Below are positions 1 to 8,564 of a stretch of DNA of 64,000 nt, one piece after another. Both the position numbers and the translations under genes were made by a program. The number at the start of each line of letters is the position of its first letter. Position 1 is the first letter of the stretch. The notes under the pieces are model-generated. The model was given only the letters and a program-made list of their open reading frames with translations, searched no databases and had not been told where the DNA came from. Origin of the DNA: Peptococcaceae bacterium (lineage in GTDB: Bacteria > Bacillota > Dehalobacteriia > UBA4068 > UBA4997); the NCBI GenBank assembly GCA_022797295.1, contig JAAWKH010000001.1, positions 62,001-126,000 of the forward strand. Direction: 5' to 3'.

Positions 1-214
1 GAATGGTAATGCCCAAGCTGGCTGGCAGGGCTATGCTTTGTAGTAGGGCTTTGCTTTCGGCGGAGGCAGTGGCCGGGTCGGTGAGGGCCGGGGCAATTTC
101 CTGTGGATACACTTTGCCGTATTCATCCACCGCGTAAGCGGGCGCGGCGCATAAAAGTAGGCCTAGCAGGCATATTAGTAGGGTTAGGCGAGCCAATGAT
201 TTGGTAAGTAACAT
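1..214 (-). CDS. Secreted protein, N-terminal part only (gene runs off the window)
   Basis: Translation from the ATG complementary to 212-214 gives a basic start, a long Leu-rich hydrophobic stretch ending in an A-P-A-Y-A signal-peptidase-I-like site near residue 29, then a mature start VDEYGKVYPQEIAPALTD. A purine-rich AAAGGATG ribosome-binding site precedes the ATG. Only about 71 codons are in the window, so the function cannot be named; it is probably an exported protein. It is separated from metQ by a hairpin and appears to have its own promoter. Confidence 0.7.
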   Translation of the reverse strand, partial: MLLTKSLARLTLLICLLGLLLCAAPAYAVDEYGKVYPQEIAPALTDPATASAESKALLQSIALPASLGITI

Positions 215-243
215 AAAAAACACATCCTTTCACTTTTGGTTAA

Positions 244-272
244 ATTATAGCATAAAAAAGGATATAAGTAAA
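244..272 (-). promoter_or_regulatory. Sigma-A-type promoter for the secreted-protein gene
   Basis: On the minus strand TTTACT (267-272) is followed after 17 bases by a perfect TATAAT (244-249), about 30 bases before the ATG at 214. The -35 matches consensus only in part. Confidence 0.5.
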
Positions 273-276
273 GCAA

Positions 277-305
277 AAGCCCCCGTGCCGTTAGCACAGG
301 GGCTT
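277..305 (-). terminator. Intrinsic terminator after metQ
   Basis: A 12-bp stem with one mismatch (277-288 against 294-305) around a 5-base loop lies just past the metQ stop. On the minus strand it is followed by a T-rich tract (CTTTTGCTTT). Confidence 0.75.
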
Positions 306-316
306 AAAATAGTTAA

Positions 317-1156
317 TTAAAATACAGTCTGAACGTTGCCATTGTAGGTTTCGTTGATGTAATTTTTAACAGTATCGCTGCACAGGGCTTCGGCCAGGGC
401 TTTCAGCTTAGGATCTTCCTCGTTGCCTTCTTTAATAGTCAGCACGTTGGCATAGTTGGTGGCAGCCAGGGAATCGGCAGCTTCGGAAACCAGCGCGTCG
501 GTAGCGGCGGACAACTCAGCCTGCAAAGCATAGTTGCCGTTGATTACCGCCATATCCAAATCAACCAGAGTGCGAGGCAACAGAGCAGCTTCCATCTCGT
601 TGAACTTCAGGTTCTTCGGATTGTCGGTCACGTCAAAAGGAGTGGCTTTCAGACCAGCTTCAGGGTCCAGAGTAATCAGGCCGGCAGCTTCCAGCAGCAA
701 CAAAGCGCGGGCTTCATTGGTGGGGTCGGAGGGGATACCGATAGTAGCGCCGTCCGGCAGTTCCTCAATGGTGGCAACCTTGCCAGGATACAGGCCCATC
801 GGCTCATAGTGCACCGAAGCCAAAGATACCAGATGGGTGCCGTTGCTTTCATTAAAATCATTCATATAGGTGATATGCTGGAAGTAGTTAGCGTCAATTT
901 CGCCATCCTCCAAAGCAGTGTTGGGGAACACATAATCGTTGTATTCCTTGATTTCCAGCTTGTAGCCTTTTTTAGCCAGGTCATCCTTAATAAGAGCCAA
1001 AATTTCTGCGTGCGGCGTGGGGCTGGCGCCAACTACGATTGGGGTTAGCTCAGTTTGTTGGCCATCTCCCTGCTTGCTGGGCTGGTCGTTGGAGCAGCCG
1101 GCAGCTACCAGCAGAGCAAAGCTCAGCACCAACACAAGTGACAAAAGTTTTTTCAT
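317..1156 (-). CDS. metQ: Methionine ABC transporter substrate-binding lipoprotein
   Basis: 279 residues of the NlpA/MetQ family, which captures D- and L-methionine at the outer face of the membrane and delivers it to MetI. A lipoprotein signal peptide ends in V-A-A-G-C with Cys21 as the lipidation site. The mature part carries family segments such as VVGASPTPHAEIL, a YFQH segment and an IGIPSDPTNEARALLLLE stretch. A strong AGGAGG site precedes the start. It is the last gene of metN-metI-metQ and lies 162 bases after metI, a gap holding two hairpins that could raise its expression or stabilise its mRNA relative to the other two genes (inference). Confidence 0.93.
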   Translation of the reverse strand: MKKLLSLVLVLSFALLVAAGCSNDQPSKQGDGQQTELTPIVVGASPTPHAEILALIKDDLAKKGYKLEIKEYNDYVFPNTALEDGEIDANYFQHITYMNDFNESNGTHLVSLASVHYEPMGLYPGKVATIEELPDGATIGIPSDPTNEARALLLLEAAGLITLDPEAGLKATPFDVTDNPKNLKFNEMEAALLPRTLVDLDMAVINGNYALQAELSAATDALVSEAADSLAATNYANVLTIKEGNEEDPKLKALAEALCSDTVKNYINETYNGNVQTVF

Positions 1157-1220
1157 TGCAAAATCCTCCTGAAAAATATAAATTAAAAATTTGAATAGAT
1201 TAATTATATAATAAATTTAA

Positions 1221-1280
1221 GCAAAAAGCTAGTCTTTTGCTGTGAATTTATACCATAAAAATTATAAAACATTTTTATGG
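1221..1280 (-). other. Two hairpins between metI and metQ
   Basis: GCAAAA (1221-1226) pairs with TTTTGC (1235-1240). A perfect 9-bp inverted repeat, 1253-1261 against 1272-1280, follows. Both are AT-rich and neither has a clear T tract in the minus direction, so processing or stabilisation is as likely as attenuation. Confidence 0.45.
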
Positions 1281-1318
1281 AAAGGTATAGATTTTGCTTA
1301 TAGGTTTTTGCTGCGTAC

Positions 1319-1978
1319 CTAAAGGCGCTTATCTAATTTGCGGGCCAGCCTGGTGCCAGCCTCCTGGAAAATCTGCACGATAATTACCAGCAAAATAACG
1401 GAAAGGTTCATAATTTCAGATTGATATTTATATAAGCCATAGTTTACGGCAATCTTGCCCAGGCCGCCGCCGCCGCAGAAGCCGGCCATAGCGGTGTAAC
1501 CCAAAATGGTGGTAATCGTAATTGCAAAACCAATCAACAGCGAGGGGCGGGCTTCGCCCAGCATAACCTTAGTGATGATTTTGCCGGTGGGCGCTCCCAT
1601 AGATTGGGCTGCTTCAATAATGCCGTGGTCAACCTCCTTGATAGAGCTTTCCACCATTCGGGCCACAAAGGGAGCGGCGGCTACAACCAGGGGAACGATT
1701 AAGCCGCGGTTGCCAGTGGCGGTGCCCACCAGATGCCTGGTAAACGGCATCATCCAAACCATTAAAATAAGGAAAGGAACAGAGCGGAGTATGTTTATAA
1801 TAATTCCCAAGCTGGTGTTTATTGCTTTGTTTGGGTGGATGCCGTCCTTATCAGTGAGCACCAGAATAATGCCCAACGGCAGGCCCAAAGCATAGGCCGC
1901 AACGGTGCTTACCAGCGTTAAGTATAAGGTGGTTACGGTTTCAGACGCCAAAAGGTTAATCAAGGTTTCCGTGTTCAT
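1319..1978 (-). CDS. metI: Methionine ABC transporter permease
   Basis: 219 residues with about five hydrophobic segments. The cytoplasmic EAA loop reads EAAQSMGAPTGKIITKV, the segment that docks on the MetN ATPase. Length and order are as expected for MetI. Its start overlaps the metN stop by four bases (ATGA-type), implying translational coupling. With MetN and MetQ it forms the high-affinity methionine importer of the cytoplasmic membrane. Confidence 0.93.
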   Translation of the reverse strand: MNTETLINLLASETVTTLYLTLVSTVAAYALGLPLGIILVLTDKDGIHPNKAINTSLGIIINILRSVPFLILMVWMMPFTRHLVGTATGNRGLIVPLVVAAAPFVARMVESSIKEVDHGIIEAAQSMGAPTGKIITKVMLGEARPSLLIGFAITITTILGYTAMAGFCGGGGLGKIAVNYGLYKYQSEIMNLSVILLVIIVQIFQEAGTRLARKLDKRL

Positions 1979-3015
1979 TGAGCATTCACCTCCCAGTTTT
2001 CGTCAGCCGTCAGCTCTTCTGCATTTAACCCTTGGGCTCGCAGATAACTCAGCATTTTGTTGGCAATGTCCGGGTCATCTGGCATTTGCAGCACAATTTG
2101 GCCAAATGCTTTGCCGTCAATGTTCTTGCTGTTGGCAAAGATAATGTTCACCGGTTGTTTAAACTGCAATATCATATTGGCAATATGCGGCTCAAATGAG
2201 GATTGGCCGTCATAAATTACCCGACAGCAATTTTTATTCAGCATAGTTTGCACATTATTATGCTTGGGGAAAACAAAGGATTTGGCAATATCGCTGTTGG
2301 GGTGGGCGAAGATTTCTCGCACCTCGCCGCATTCGGCAATCCGGCTTTTGTCGATGATGGCCACTCGCTGGCAGATTTTTTCTACCACGTTCATCTCATG
2401 AGTAATGATAACAATGGTAATACCCAGTTGCTTGTTAATCTCTTTCAGCAAATCCAGCACCGAGCGAGTGCTGGCAGGATCCAGCGCGGAGGTTGCCTCG
2501 TCGCAGAGTAACACCTGTGGGTTGGTGGCCAGGGCGCGGGCGATGGCCACCCGTTGTTTTTGGCCGCCGGAAAGCTGGGAGGGATAAGCGTTTGCTTTGT
2601 CGGAAAGGCCAACCAGCTCCAGCAGCTCCAGTGCGCGTTTGCGAGCCTCCTCCTTAGGTGTTTTGACAATTTCCAGTGGGAAACAGATGTTTTGTAATGC
2701 GGTTTTTTGCATTAGCAGGTTAAACTGCTGGAATATCATCCCAATAGAATGGCGCGCTTCATTAAGGCCCTGCTGGGAGAGTTCGCCCAGCTCCAGCCCG
2801 TTGACGAAAACCTCGCCTGATGTGGGGCGTTCCAGATAATTGATACAACGCACCAAAGTGCTTTTGCCTGCGCCGGAAAGCCCAATAATGCCAAAGATTT
2901 CCCCAGGCATTATTTCCAGATTAATGTTGTTTAGGGCGTGAACCGCGGTTTCACCCTTGCCATAAGTTTTGCTTAAATTTTGCAGGCGGATAATGGCCGA
3001 TTGATTAGCCGTCAT
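1975..3015 (-). CDS. metN: Methionine ABC transporter ATPase with NIL domain
   Basis: 346 residues. An N-terminal ABC ATPase domain (about 1-245) has Walker A GLSGAGKST, the signature LSGGQKQR, Walker B LLCDEATSALD and switch His in ITHEM. The C-terminal roughly 80 residues match the NIL (ACT-like) domain that binds methionine and trans-inhibits the importer. It is the first gene of the operon; a TTGCAA/TATAAT promoter lies about 50 bases upstream. No S-box (SAM-I) leader is visible in the short region between promoter and start, so if the operon is methionine-regulated the mechanism is not evident here. Confidence 0.94.
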   Translation of the reverse strand: MTANQSAIIRLQNLSKTYGKGETAVHALNNINLEIMPGEIFGIIGLSGAGKSTLVRCINYLERPTSGEVFVNGLELGELSQQGLNEARHSIGMIFQQFNLLMQKTALQNICFPLEIVKTPKEEARKRALELLELVGLSDKANAYPSQLSGGQKQRVAIARALATNPQVLLCDEATSALDPASTRSVLDLLKEINKQLGITIVIITHEMNVVEKICQRVAIIDKSRIAECGEVREIFAHPNSDIAKSFVFPKHNNVQTMLNKNCCRVIYDGQSSFEPHIANMILQFKQPVNIIFANSKNIDGKAFGQIVLQMPDDPDIANKMLSYLRAQGLNAEELTADENWEVNAQ

Positions 3016-3062
3016 TGGTGATAGACACCGCCTTTCCTGATATTTTGTTAAACGTAACCTAT

Positions 3063-3092
3063 ATTATATCATACCTTAACCCAAATTTGCAA
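3063..3092 (-). promoter_or_regulatory. Promoter of the metNIQ operon
   Basis: On the minus strand TTGCAA (3087-3092) is followed after 18 bases by a perfect TATAAT (3063-3068). The start of metN is 48 bases downstream. Confidence 0.6.
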
Positions 3093-3205
3093 TAAAAATC
3101 GTCAATTATTAATTTGGGGGAAATAATAAGAGAAAAAGAGGTTTAGCAGCCTAAATGCCGAATGCTACATTTAATATATTTAATATGTAAAGGAGCTGTT
3201 TGAAT

Positions 3206-4144
3206 ATGAAAAAAAATTTTAGCCTCTGGAAAAATATGTTTTGCTTGTTAGGAATAACCTTGTGCTTTGGTTTGGCAGGTTGCGCCAAGGATGAGCTATC
3301 GGCCAATCTGGATGAGCAGGCGGATGCTCCCGTTTTGTTATATTACTATAATGGAATTATCACTGCGGATGGTGAGTTGCTTTTTCCGCCCTGTGATAAG
3401 GAATATCGTATTTTGCAGGATAAACAAAATCGCCAGTGTTATGTGCTGGAAACGGAAAAACAAATTGACCCCAAGCGTTTAACCTATTACGGCGAGCCTT
3501 TGCTGGTTGGTTGCACTTTCCATATTTACGATGTGCAGGGCCGGCTGCAAAAGGAACTTTCTGTGCAGGCGGAGGGCAGCGTGGATGAGGCGGTGAGTTT
3601 TTACTTTGCGCCGGACGGCAGCTTGGAAAAAAGCTGCATTTTGGTGAACCGTTTGCTGACGGAGGGCAGGTTGCAAATTCTGGATTGCGATGGTAATGTT
3701 TTGTTGAATGAACAGATTGTTCCGCAGGAGGAATTGGCAAAATGGCAAAATGGCTATGCGCATTTGGAGGTGGCGGAAAATTTTATAAGAGTTTTTTATG
3801 ATTTGTATAGTAATGATGGTGATATGAAAAATGGCGGTCAGTTCTATGACCTGAACGGTCAGCCTTTGGAAATGGCCCAGGACTACAATTACACTTATAA
3901 TATGTATGATGAATATAACGGTTGTGTTTCTGGTTATTATGTGGCCAGTTATGTGGGGCCGCAGGGGCAAGATGTGTATGATGTGCTGAATAGCAATGGG
4001 CAGGTGGTTATTTCCGGCTTGACCTTTGTGGGGAATTTTTCAAACGGCTATTTGGTGGTGCAGCAGGGTTTTAGCCGTGGTCTGATGGATGTGCAGGGTA
4101 ATTGGGTTTATCAGGAATCACAGTTCACAGAGTTGGAGGATTAA
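3206..4144 (+). CDS. Tandem-family lipoprotein 1 (single module, YDxxG/WG-like repeats)
   Basis: About 312 residues; a lipoprotein signal peptide ends L-A-G-C at Cys26. The ATG at 3206 fits AGGAG at 3191 better than the upstream TTG. First of five neighbouring paralogues. The mature protein follows the family scheme: a YYNGII...GELLFPP opening, then short units centred on aromatic-D-x-x-G (YDVQGRL, LDCDGNVLLNEQ, YDLNGQPLEM, LNSNGQVVISGL) and a C-terminal GFSRGLMDVQGNWVYQES block ending in Leu-Glu-Asp. The repeat spacing suggests a beta-propeller-like fold related to WG repeats (inference). Expected on the outer face of the membrane. Function unknown. Its signal peptide differs from those of copies 3-5. 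Confidence 0.75.
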   Translation: MKKNFSLWKNMFCLLGITLCFGLAGCAKDELSANLDEQADAPVLLYYYNGIITADGELLFPPCDKEYRILQDKQNRQCYVLETEKQIDPKRLTYYGEPLLVGCTFHIYDVQGRLQKELSVQAEGSVDEAVSFYFAPDGSLEKSCILVNRLLTEGRLQILDCDGNVLLNEQIVPQEELAKWQNGYAHLEVAENFIRVFYDLYSNDGDMKNGGQFYDLNGQPLEMAQDYNYTYNMYDEYNGCVSGYYVASYVGPQGQDVYDVLNSNGQVVISGLTFVGNFSNGYLVVQQGFSRGLMDVQGNWVYQESQFTELED

Positions 4145-4145
4145 A

Positions 4146-5900
4146 ATGCGTAGATTGGTGATAGTGGCTTGTTTTCCAGCTTTGCTAGTGTTGCTGGGGC
4201 TGGCTGGTTGTGCTGAACAGATGGCGGAGGTAGAGCCGGGCCTGGTAATGTACCAGGATGATATTTTCAACACAGAGGGCGTGCGGATTACTGATTTGCA
4301 GCCAGACCAATCAGTAAAAATTCTTTGTGACCAAAATGGCCGTCAATGTTACGCTTTGCTGATTGAAGATAATTATGTGCTGCTGGAGCAGCAACGCTGG
4401 CTGGTGACTTTAGGCGAACCATCGGCTGACCCCGTGGCCGGTTTGCAGCCATTTGACCAGGTCGTTAAAAAGTACGATCTGGACAGCCGGATAACTGGCC
4501 GCAGCTTCCGTTTTTACGATTGCCGCGGCCAGCTTCAGCACACGATACAGATTGACGCGGCGCTTCCCGGTCCGGCGGATTTGGAGTTTTACTTTGCCCC
4601 AGACGGCGATTTGCAGAAAAGCCTTTTTTTGGTGAACAGGTTGAAAACCGAGGGGAAATATCAGCTGCTGGATATTGACGGTAATTTACTGGTGGAAAAG
4701 CAGTTGACGCCGCTCGGTCAGCCAATGCAGCCTGCGGATTTAAGACTTGGTACGCATATTGAATTGGTGCTGGGTGAGGAATTTGTGGCCTTGAATTACG
4801 CTTTTTACGATATGCTGGCGGCCTCCAACTCTTGCAAGCAGCTTGATGTTTACGATTTGCAGGGCAGGCCGCTGCCTATGCTGCAGGTCTATGACGAGTT
4901 GGAGCAGTTGGCGGGAACATCGCTTTACAAGGCGCATTATCGTAATGAAAAAGGCCGTCACCGCTATGACGTATTGGATGACAAGGGGCAGGTGTATTTG
5001 GCTAATTTGCTGAGAGTTGAGCATATTGGTAAGCAAGTGCTGGAGCTGCAACAGGGCTGGGGCGATTTGACCACCGGTCTGGCTGATTTGCAGGGCCGCT
5101 GGCTGAAGCCTGATTTGTGGGGCTTAAACCGGCCCTTGCAGGTTTTTTATTACAATGGCGATGTTTACAACACCTACGGCAAGCTGATTGCGAAAAATAA
5201 AGATATGGTGCCGGACGGGCAGGATATTGGTTTGGATATTTTGGGAGATAAATATGTGCTGGCTACGGAATATTTTTATCCTGAGAACAGTGACTGGGCG
5301 TGGAGCCGGCCGCAGCCCACTGCTTGCCAGCTTACTTTGTATGACGCTCACGGACGGCAGCTTTGGCAGCAGCCGCTGACATACACGGGGGCTAATCTGG
5401 TTCTTACGCCGTTGGGGAAATATGGACTGTTGAATTACCAGGCCCGGCTTTGGCTGGAGCGGGAGGTTAAACAGCCATATAAATTAGGCGTTATTGATTT
5501 GTTTTTGACGGATTATTTTGTGGTCGTGAAGCATTCGGAATTTGATGAGGAATTGCAGACCCAGCACGATTATGTAACTGTTTACGATTGGCTGGGCAAG
5601 GCCTTGCCAATGCCCAGAGAATATGTCTATTTGAACAACTTTTATGTTTGGGACTGGTGGCTTTATCAGAATCTTGAAGAACAAGTGAAATTTTTTGAAG
5701 CCGGCTATAAACTGCCGAATGGTCAGTGGTTGTTTGATGTTTTGGATGAGCGCGGCCGGCAGTGTCTGAGCGATTTGCAGCAGGTTGATTATCTGGGCCA
5801 GAGTGTTTTTGCGGTGCGCAAGGGGTTCAGCCGCGGCCTGATGAATGAAAAGGGCGAATGGTTGTATCAGGAAAGCATTTTTGTCGATTTGGAGGATTAA
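4146..5900 (+). CDS. Tandem-family lipoprotein 2 (double module)
   Basis: 584 residues from the ATG at 4146, one base after the preceding stop; the GGAGG that serves it lies inside the last codons of gene 1. The signal peptide ends G-L-A-G-C at Cys22. The body holds two family modules: roughly residues 30-330 (FYFAPDGDLQKSLFLVNRL, LLDIDGNLLVEKQL, YDLQGRPLPML, TGLADLQGRW) and 335-584, which restarts with FYYNGDVYNTYGKLIAK and ends with the GFSRGLMNEKGEWLYQES block and Leu-Glu-Asp. The doubling looks like fusion or duplication of single-module genes. Presumed surface lipoprotein, function unknown. Confidence 0.75.
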   Translation: MRRLVIVACFPALLVLLGLAGCAEQMAEVEPGLVMYQDDIFNTEGVRITDLQPDQSVKILCDQNGRQCYALLIEDNYVLLEQQRWLVTLGEPSADPVAGLQPFDQVVKKYDLDSRITGRSFRFYDCRGQLQHTIQIDAALPGPADLEFYFAPDGDLQKSLFLVNRLKTEGKYQLLDIDGNLLVEKQLTPLGQPMQPADLRLGTHIELVLGEEFVALNYAFYDMLAASNSCKQLDVYDLQGRPLPMLQVYDELEQLAGTSLYKAHYRNEKGRHRYDVLDDKGQVYLANLLRVEHIGKQVLELQQGWGDLTTGLADLQGRWLKPDLWGLNRPLQVFYYNGDVYNTYGKLIAKNKDMVPDGQDIGLDILGDKYVLATEYFYPENSDWAWSRPQPTACQLTLYDAHGRQLWQQPLTYTGANLVLTPLGKYGLLNYQARLWLEREVKQPYKLGVIDLFLTDYFVVVKHSEFDEELQTQHDYVTVYDWLGKALPMPREYVYLNNFYVWDWWLYQNLEEQVKFFEAGYKLPNGQWLFDVLDERGRQCLSDLQQVDYLGQSVFAVRKGFSRGLMNEKGEWLYQESIFVDLED

Positions 5901-5903
5901 ACA

Positions 5904-6824
5904 ATGCGAAAATGGATTATAGCGTTCAGCCTGCTTGCAGCGCTGCTGGGGCTGGCTGGCTGCGGTCAGTCTACTCCGAATGCTCATGTGCAAAATAATA
6001 ATCTTGAGGAAAAATTGCCGGTTTTACTGGCTTATAAAAATGGTGTTATCAACAGCGAGGGGCAAATAATCTTCCCGCCGGATTCTTCAAATTGTGCTTA
6101 TCAGATATGGCAGGACTGTGAGGGACGGCAGCTTTATGTTTTGGCAGAGGAACGAACCTATTCAGATACTTTGCTAGACGGATATAATGAGCCATTGGTG
6201 ATTGCCAAAAAATTTACGGTTTATGAAAATCCGGGCTGGCGTATCCTGAAGCAGGTTCAGGCTCCAGGCAACCAGACGAACTGTCAAATATTTTTGGATG
6301 GCAATTTGGACAAAAGTCTTGTTATGGTTAATTTGTTAAAGAATGAGCATAAATACCAGCTGCTTGATATGGACGGCGGTTTGCTGGTGGAAAAGCAGCT
6401 GGAGCCTTATGCCGAAGTGGGGCAGGCCTATACCAGCCTTTGTCTGGCAGACGATTTTTTGGCCGTCAATTATTATATTTACGATTTGGACTATAACTGC
6501 ACCAGCGGCGTTGATGTTTACGATTGGCAGGGCCAGCCTTTGGCGCTGGCGCGGGATTATAAATATATCTGGCGGCAAAGCTACTGGTTTTCTGGTGATT
6601 TTTTTGAAACGAAATATTATTGTGCAACCTATCAGGTTACGCCAGACAAGGAGCTTTGTGATATTTTGGACAGTCAGGGGCAGGTTTTGCTTAGCGGCCT
6701 GCGAGATGTGAACTGTGTTGGGCCAGGCCTCTTTTTGGTAGAGGATGGGTTCAGTCGCGGTTTGGTGAACGATAAGGGCGAATGGTTGTATCAGGAAAGC
6801 ATTTTTGATGGTTTGGAGGATTAA
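5904..6824 (+). CDS. Tandem-family lipoprotein 3 (single module)
   Basis: 306 residues; signal peptide MRKWIIAFSLLAALLGLAGC with Cys20, shared almost base for base with copies 4 and 5. One module: AYKNGVINSEGQIIFPP, then VMVNLLKNEHKYQLLDMDGG, VYDWQGQPLALARDYKYI, DILDSQGQVLLSGL and the closing GFSRGLVNDKGEWLYQES...LED. It starts three bases after gene 2, using GGAGG embedded in that gene's final codons. It is a 924-bp unit bounded on both sides by roughly 115-bp near-identical boundary sequence, so it could be lost or multiplied by homologous recombination (inference). Function unknown. Confidence 0.75.
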   Translation: MRKWIIAFSLLAALLGLAGCGQSTPNAHVQNNNLEEKLPVLLAYKNGVINSEGQIIFPPDSSNCAYQIWQDCEGRQLYVLAEERTYSDTLLDGYNEPLVIAKKFTVYENPGWRILKQVQAPGNQTNCQIFLDGNLDKSLVMVNLLKNEHKYQLLDMDGGLLVEKQLEPYAEVGQAYTSLCLADDFLAVNYYIYDLDYNCTSGVDVYDWQGQPLALARDYKYIWRQSYWFSGDFFETKYYCATYQVTPDKELCDILDSQGQVLLSGLRDVNCVGPGLFLVEDGFSRGLVNDKGEWLYQESIFDGLED

Positions 6825-6827
6825 GCA

Positions 6828-8561
6828 ATGCGAAAATGGATTATAGCGTTCAGTCTGCTTGCGGCCCTGCTGGGGCTGGCGGGCTGCGGCGGGCCGAAAG
6901 CGGAGGTTGGTTTGGCGGAGCAGCCATATCTTTTTAACTGGTTTGATAACAGTATTGTCGTAAACGCTAATGGCGAGCGTATTTTAGGGCCGGGGCGCGA
7001 CGGGGAATATACTATTTGGGAGGATTGCTATGGGCAGCAACGGTATATTTTGGCGCAGGAGAGCGTTTTGGCGGAGTATGAGCTGGGCTTTTGTGGTCGG
7101 CCCTGGCTGATTAGCGAAAAAATTACAGTATACGATTTGCAGGGGCGGTTGCTGAAAAATCTACAGGTTGAGGATGGCAAAACTTATTGGACGATTTATC
7201 CTGATGGTGATTTGCAGAAGAGCCTGCTTTTGCTGGATCGGGCCATAGGTGAGCAGCCGCAATACCAGGTTTTTGATTTTGACGGCAACCTGCTGCTGGA
7301 AAAGCCATTGACACAGGCAATCGGGGCTAGTGACAGTGAGAGTAATTTGTGCTTGGCAGAGGATTTTTTTGCAGTGGTTGTTCATTTATATTATGATGAC
7401 AAGCCGGCGGAAACGGTTTTAGACGTTTATAATTGGCAGGGTCAGCCTTTGGCTTGGGGGCAGGATTACGTCTACATAAGCTATGTTGATTATGTAGACG
7501 GTATGGGTTCGGCGGATAATCCTTATTATAATGCAGTGCGTCAGGACGCGCAGGGCAATGAGGAGCATTTGATATTGGACGGCCAGGGGCAGGCGCTGCT
7601 TTCCAGCCCAGATGAATTTTTCTATCTGGGTGATGATTTGTTTTTTGTGCGCTTAAATGAGCATTTTGGCATTGTCAACAAGCAGGGGCAATGGCTTTAT
7701 CCACAGAAAAAGCAGCCGCATATTCAGCAAGCGGAGGCAGATAAATCAAAGATTTATACAATTTACGGTTCTGGCATTGTTATTAATGGCGCGGGCGAAT
7801 TGGTTTTGGACTTGCAGGATGAGGTTTATGATTATTACATTCTGACAAACACCCAAAAGGAGCCGCAGGGCATTTTTGTCTGCAAAAATTTTTTTGACGA
7901 AAGCAGAGTAAATGAATACGGCACGGCGTATCATGTGGAAAATCAATATTATTTTTATGACCTTAATGGGGTTTTGCAGCACCAGCTGACCTTGCCGGTG
8001 CAGGGTTATCTTGCGGATAACAATTACTTCCAGGCCGCTTTGGATGGTGATTGGCGGCATAGTCTGTTTTTCGTCAGCAATTTGCAAAGCGCTGGTTCAT
8101 ATCAGGTTTTGGATATAAACGGCAGGCTTTTGCTTGAAAAACAGCTTTGCAATCCGGCTGAGCAGGGAGATTGCTATGCCCATATGAGATTGACGGATAA
8201 ATATATCATTGTAACTTATGTTCTTTATGCTAAGGAGCCTGACGAAACCGGCTGGTATCCCTTTGTCCAGCAAACCGACCTTTACCGGTTGGACGGGCAG
8301 CCGGTGGAGCTGCCCAAGCCTTATAATGATGTTGGCGAGATTGTGGATACTGAAAGCGGAGAAATTATCGGTTACTGGGGCAATTTGTCTTCTGGCGAGG
8401 AGGATTTGCTAGATAGAAATTTGCAGGTTTTGTTCAGCGGCAGATATGTGAGCAATGAAGTCATCCAGGGTCTGCTTCAGGCGGAGCAGGACGGGCAACG
8501 CGGCCTGATTGATATGCAGGGCAACTGGATTTATCGGGAGCCATTGCCAGAGGAGGATTAA
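6828..8561 (+). CDS. Tandem-family lipoprotein 4 (double module)
   Basis: 577 residues; lipobox L-A-G-C at Cys20. Two modules, about 25-285 (VYDLQGRLLKNLQVED, FDFDGNLLLEKPL, YNWQGQPLAWGQDY, ILDGQGQALLSS, GIVNKQGQWLYP) and 295-577 (IYGSGIVINGAGELVLD, YDLNGVLQHQL, LDINGRLLLEKQL, LDRNLQVLFSG, GLIDMQGNWIYREP). The end is Pro-Glu-Glu-Asp rather than Leu-Glu-Asp, yet the codons still give GGAGGA in front of the next start. Each module closes with a WG-like G-I/L-V/I-x-x-x-G-x-W motif. Exported and membrane-anchored; role unknown. Confidence 0.74.
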   Translation: MRKWIIAFSLLAALLGLAGCGGPKAEVGLAEQPYLFNWFDNSIVVNANGERILGPGRDGEYTIWEDCYGQQRYILAQESVLAEYELGFCGRPWLISEKITVYDLQGRLLKNLQVEDGKTYWTIYPDGDLQKSLLLLDRAIGEQPQYQVFDFDGNLLLEKPLTQAIGASDSESNLCLAEDFFAVVVHLYYDDKPAETVLDVYNWQGQPLAWGQDYVYISYVDYVDGMGSADNPYYNAVRQDAQGNEEHLILDGQGQALLSSPDEFFYLGDDLFFVRLNEHFGIVNKQGQWLYPQKKQPHIQQAEADKSKIYTIYGSGIVINGAGELVLDLQDEVYDYYILTNTQKEPQGIFVCKNFFDESRVNEYGTAYHVENQYYFYDLNGVLQHQLTLPVQGYLADNNYFQAALDGDWRHSLFFVSNLQSAGSYQVLDINGRLLLEKQLCNPAEQGDCYAHMRLTDKYIIVTYVLYAKEPDETGWYPFVQQTDLYRLDGQPVELPKPYNDVGEIVDTESGEIIGYWGNLSSGEEDLLDRNLQVLFSGRYVSNEVIQGLLQAEQDGQRGLIDMQGNWIYREPLPEED

Positions 8562-8564
8562 GCA

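Noticed and set aside
3479-3970. Open frames antisense to the lipoprotein array (also near 5484-5993)
   Set aside because: They mirror the repeats of the real genes and lack ribosome-binding sites.
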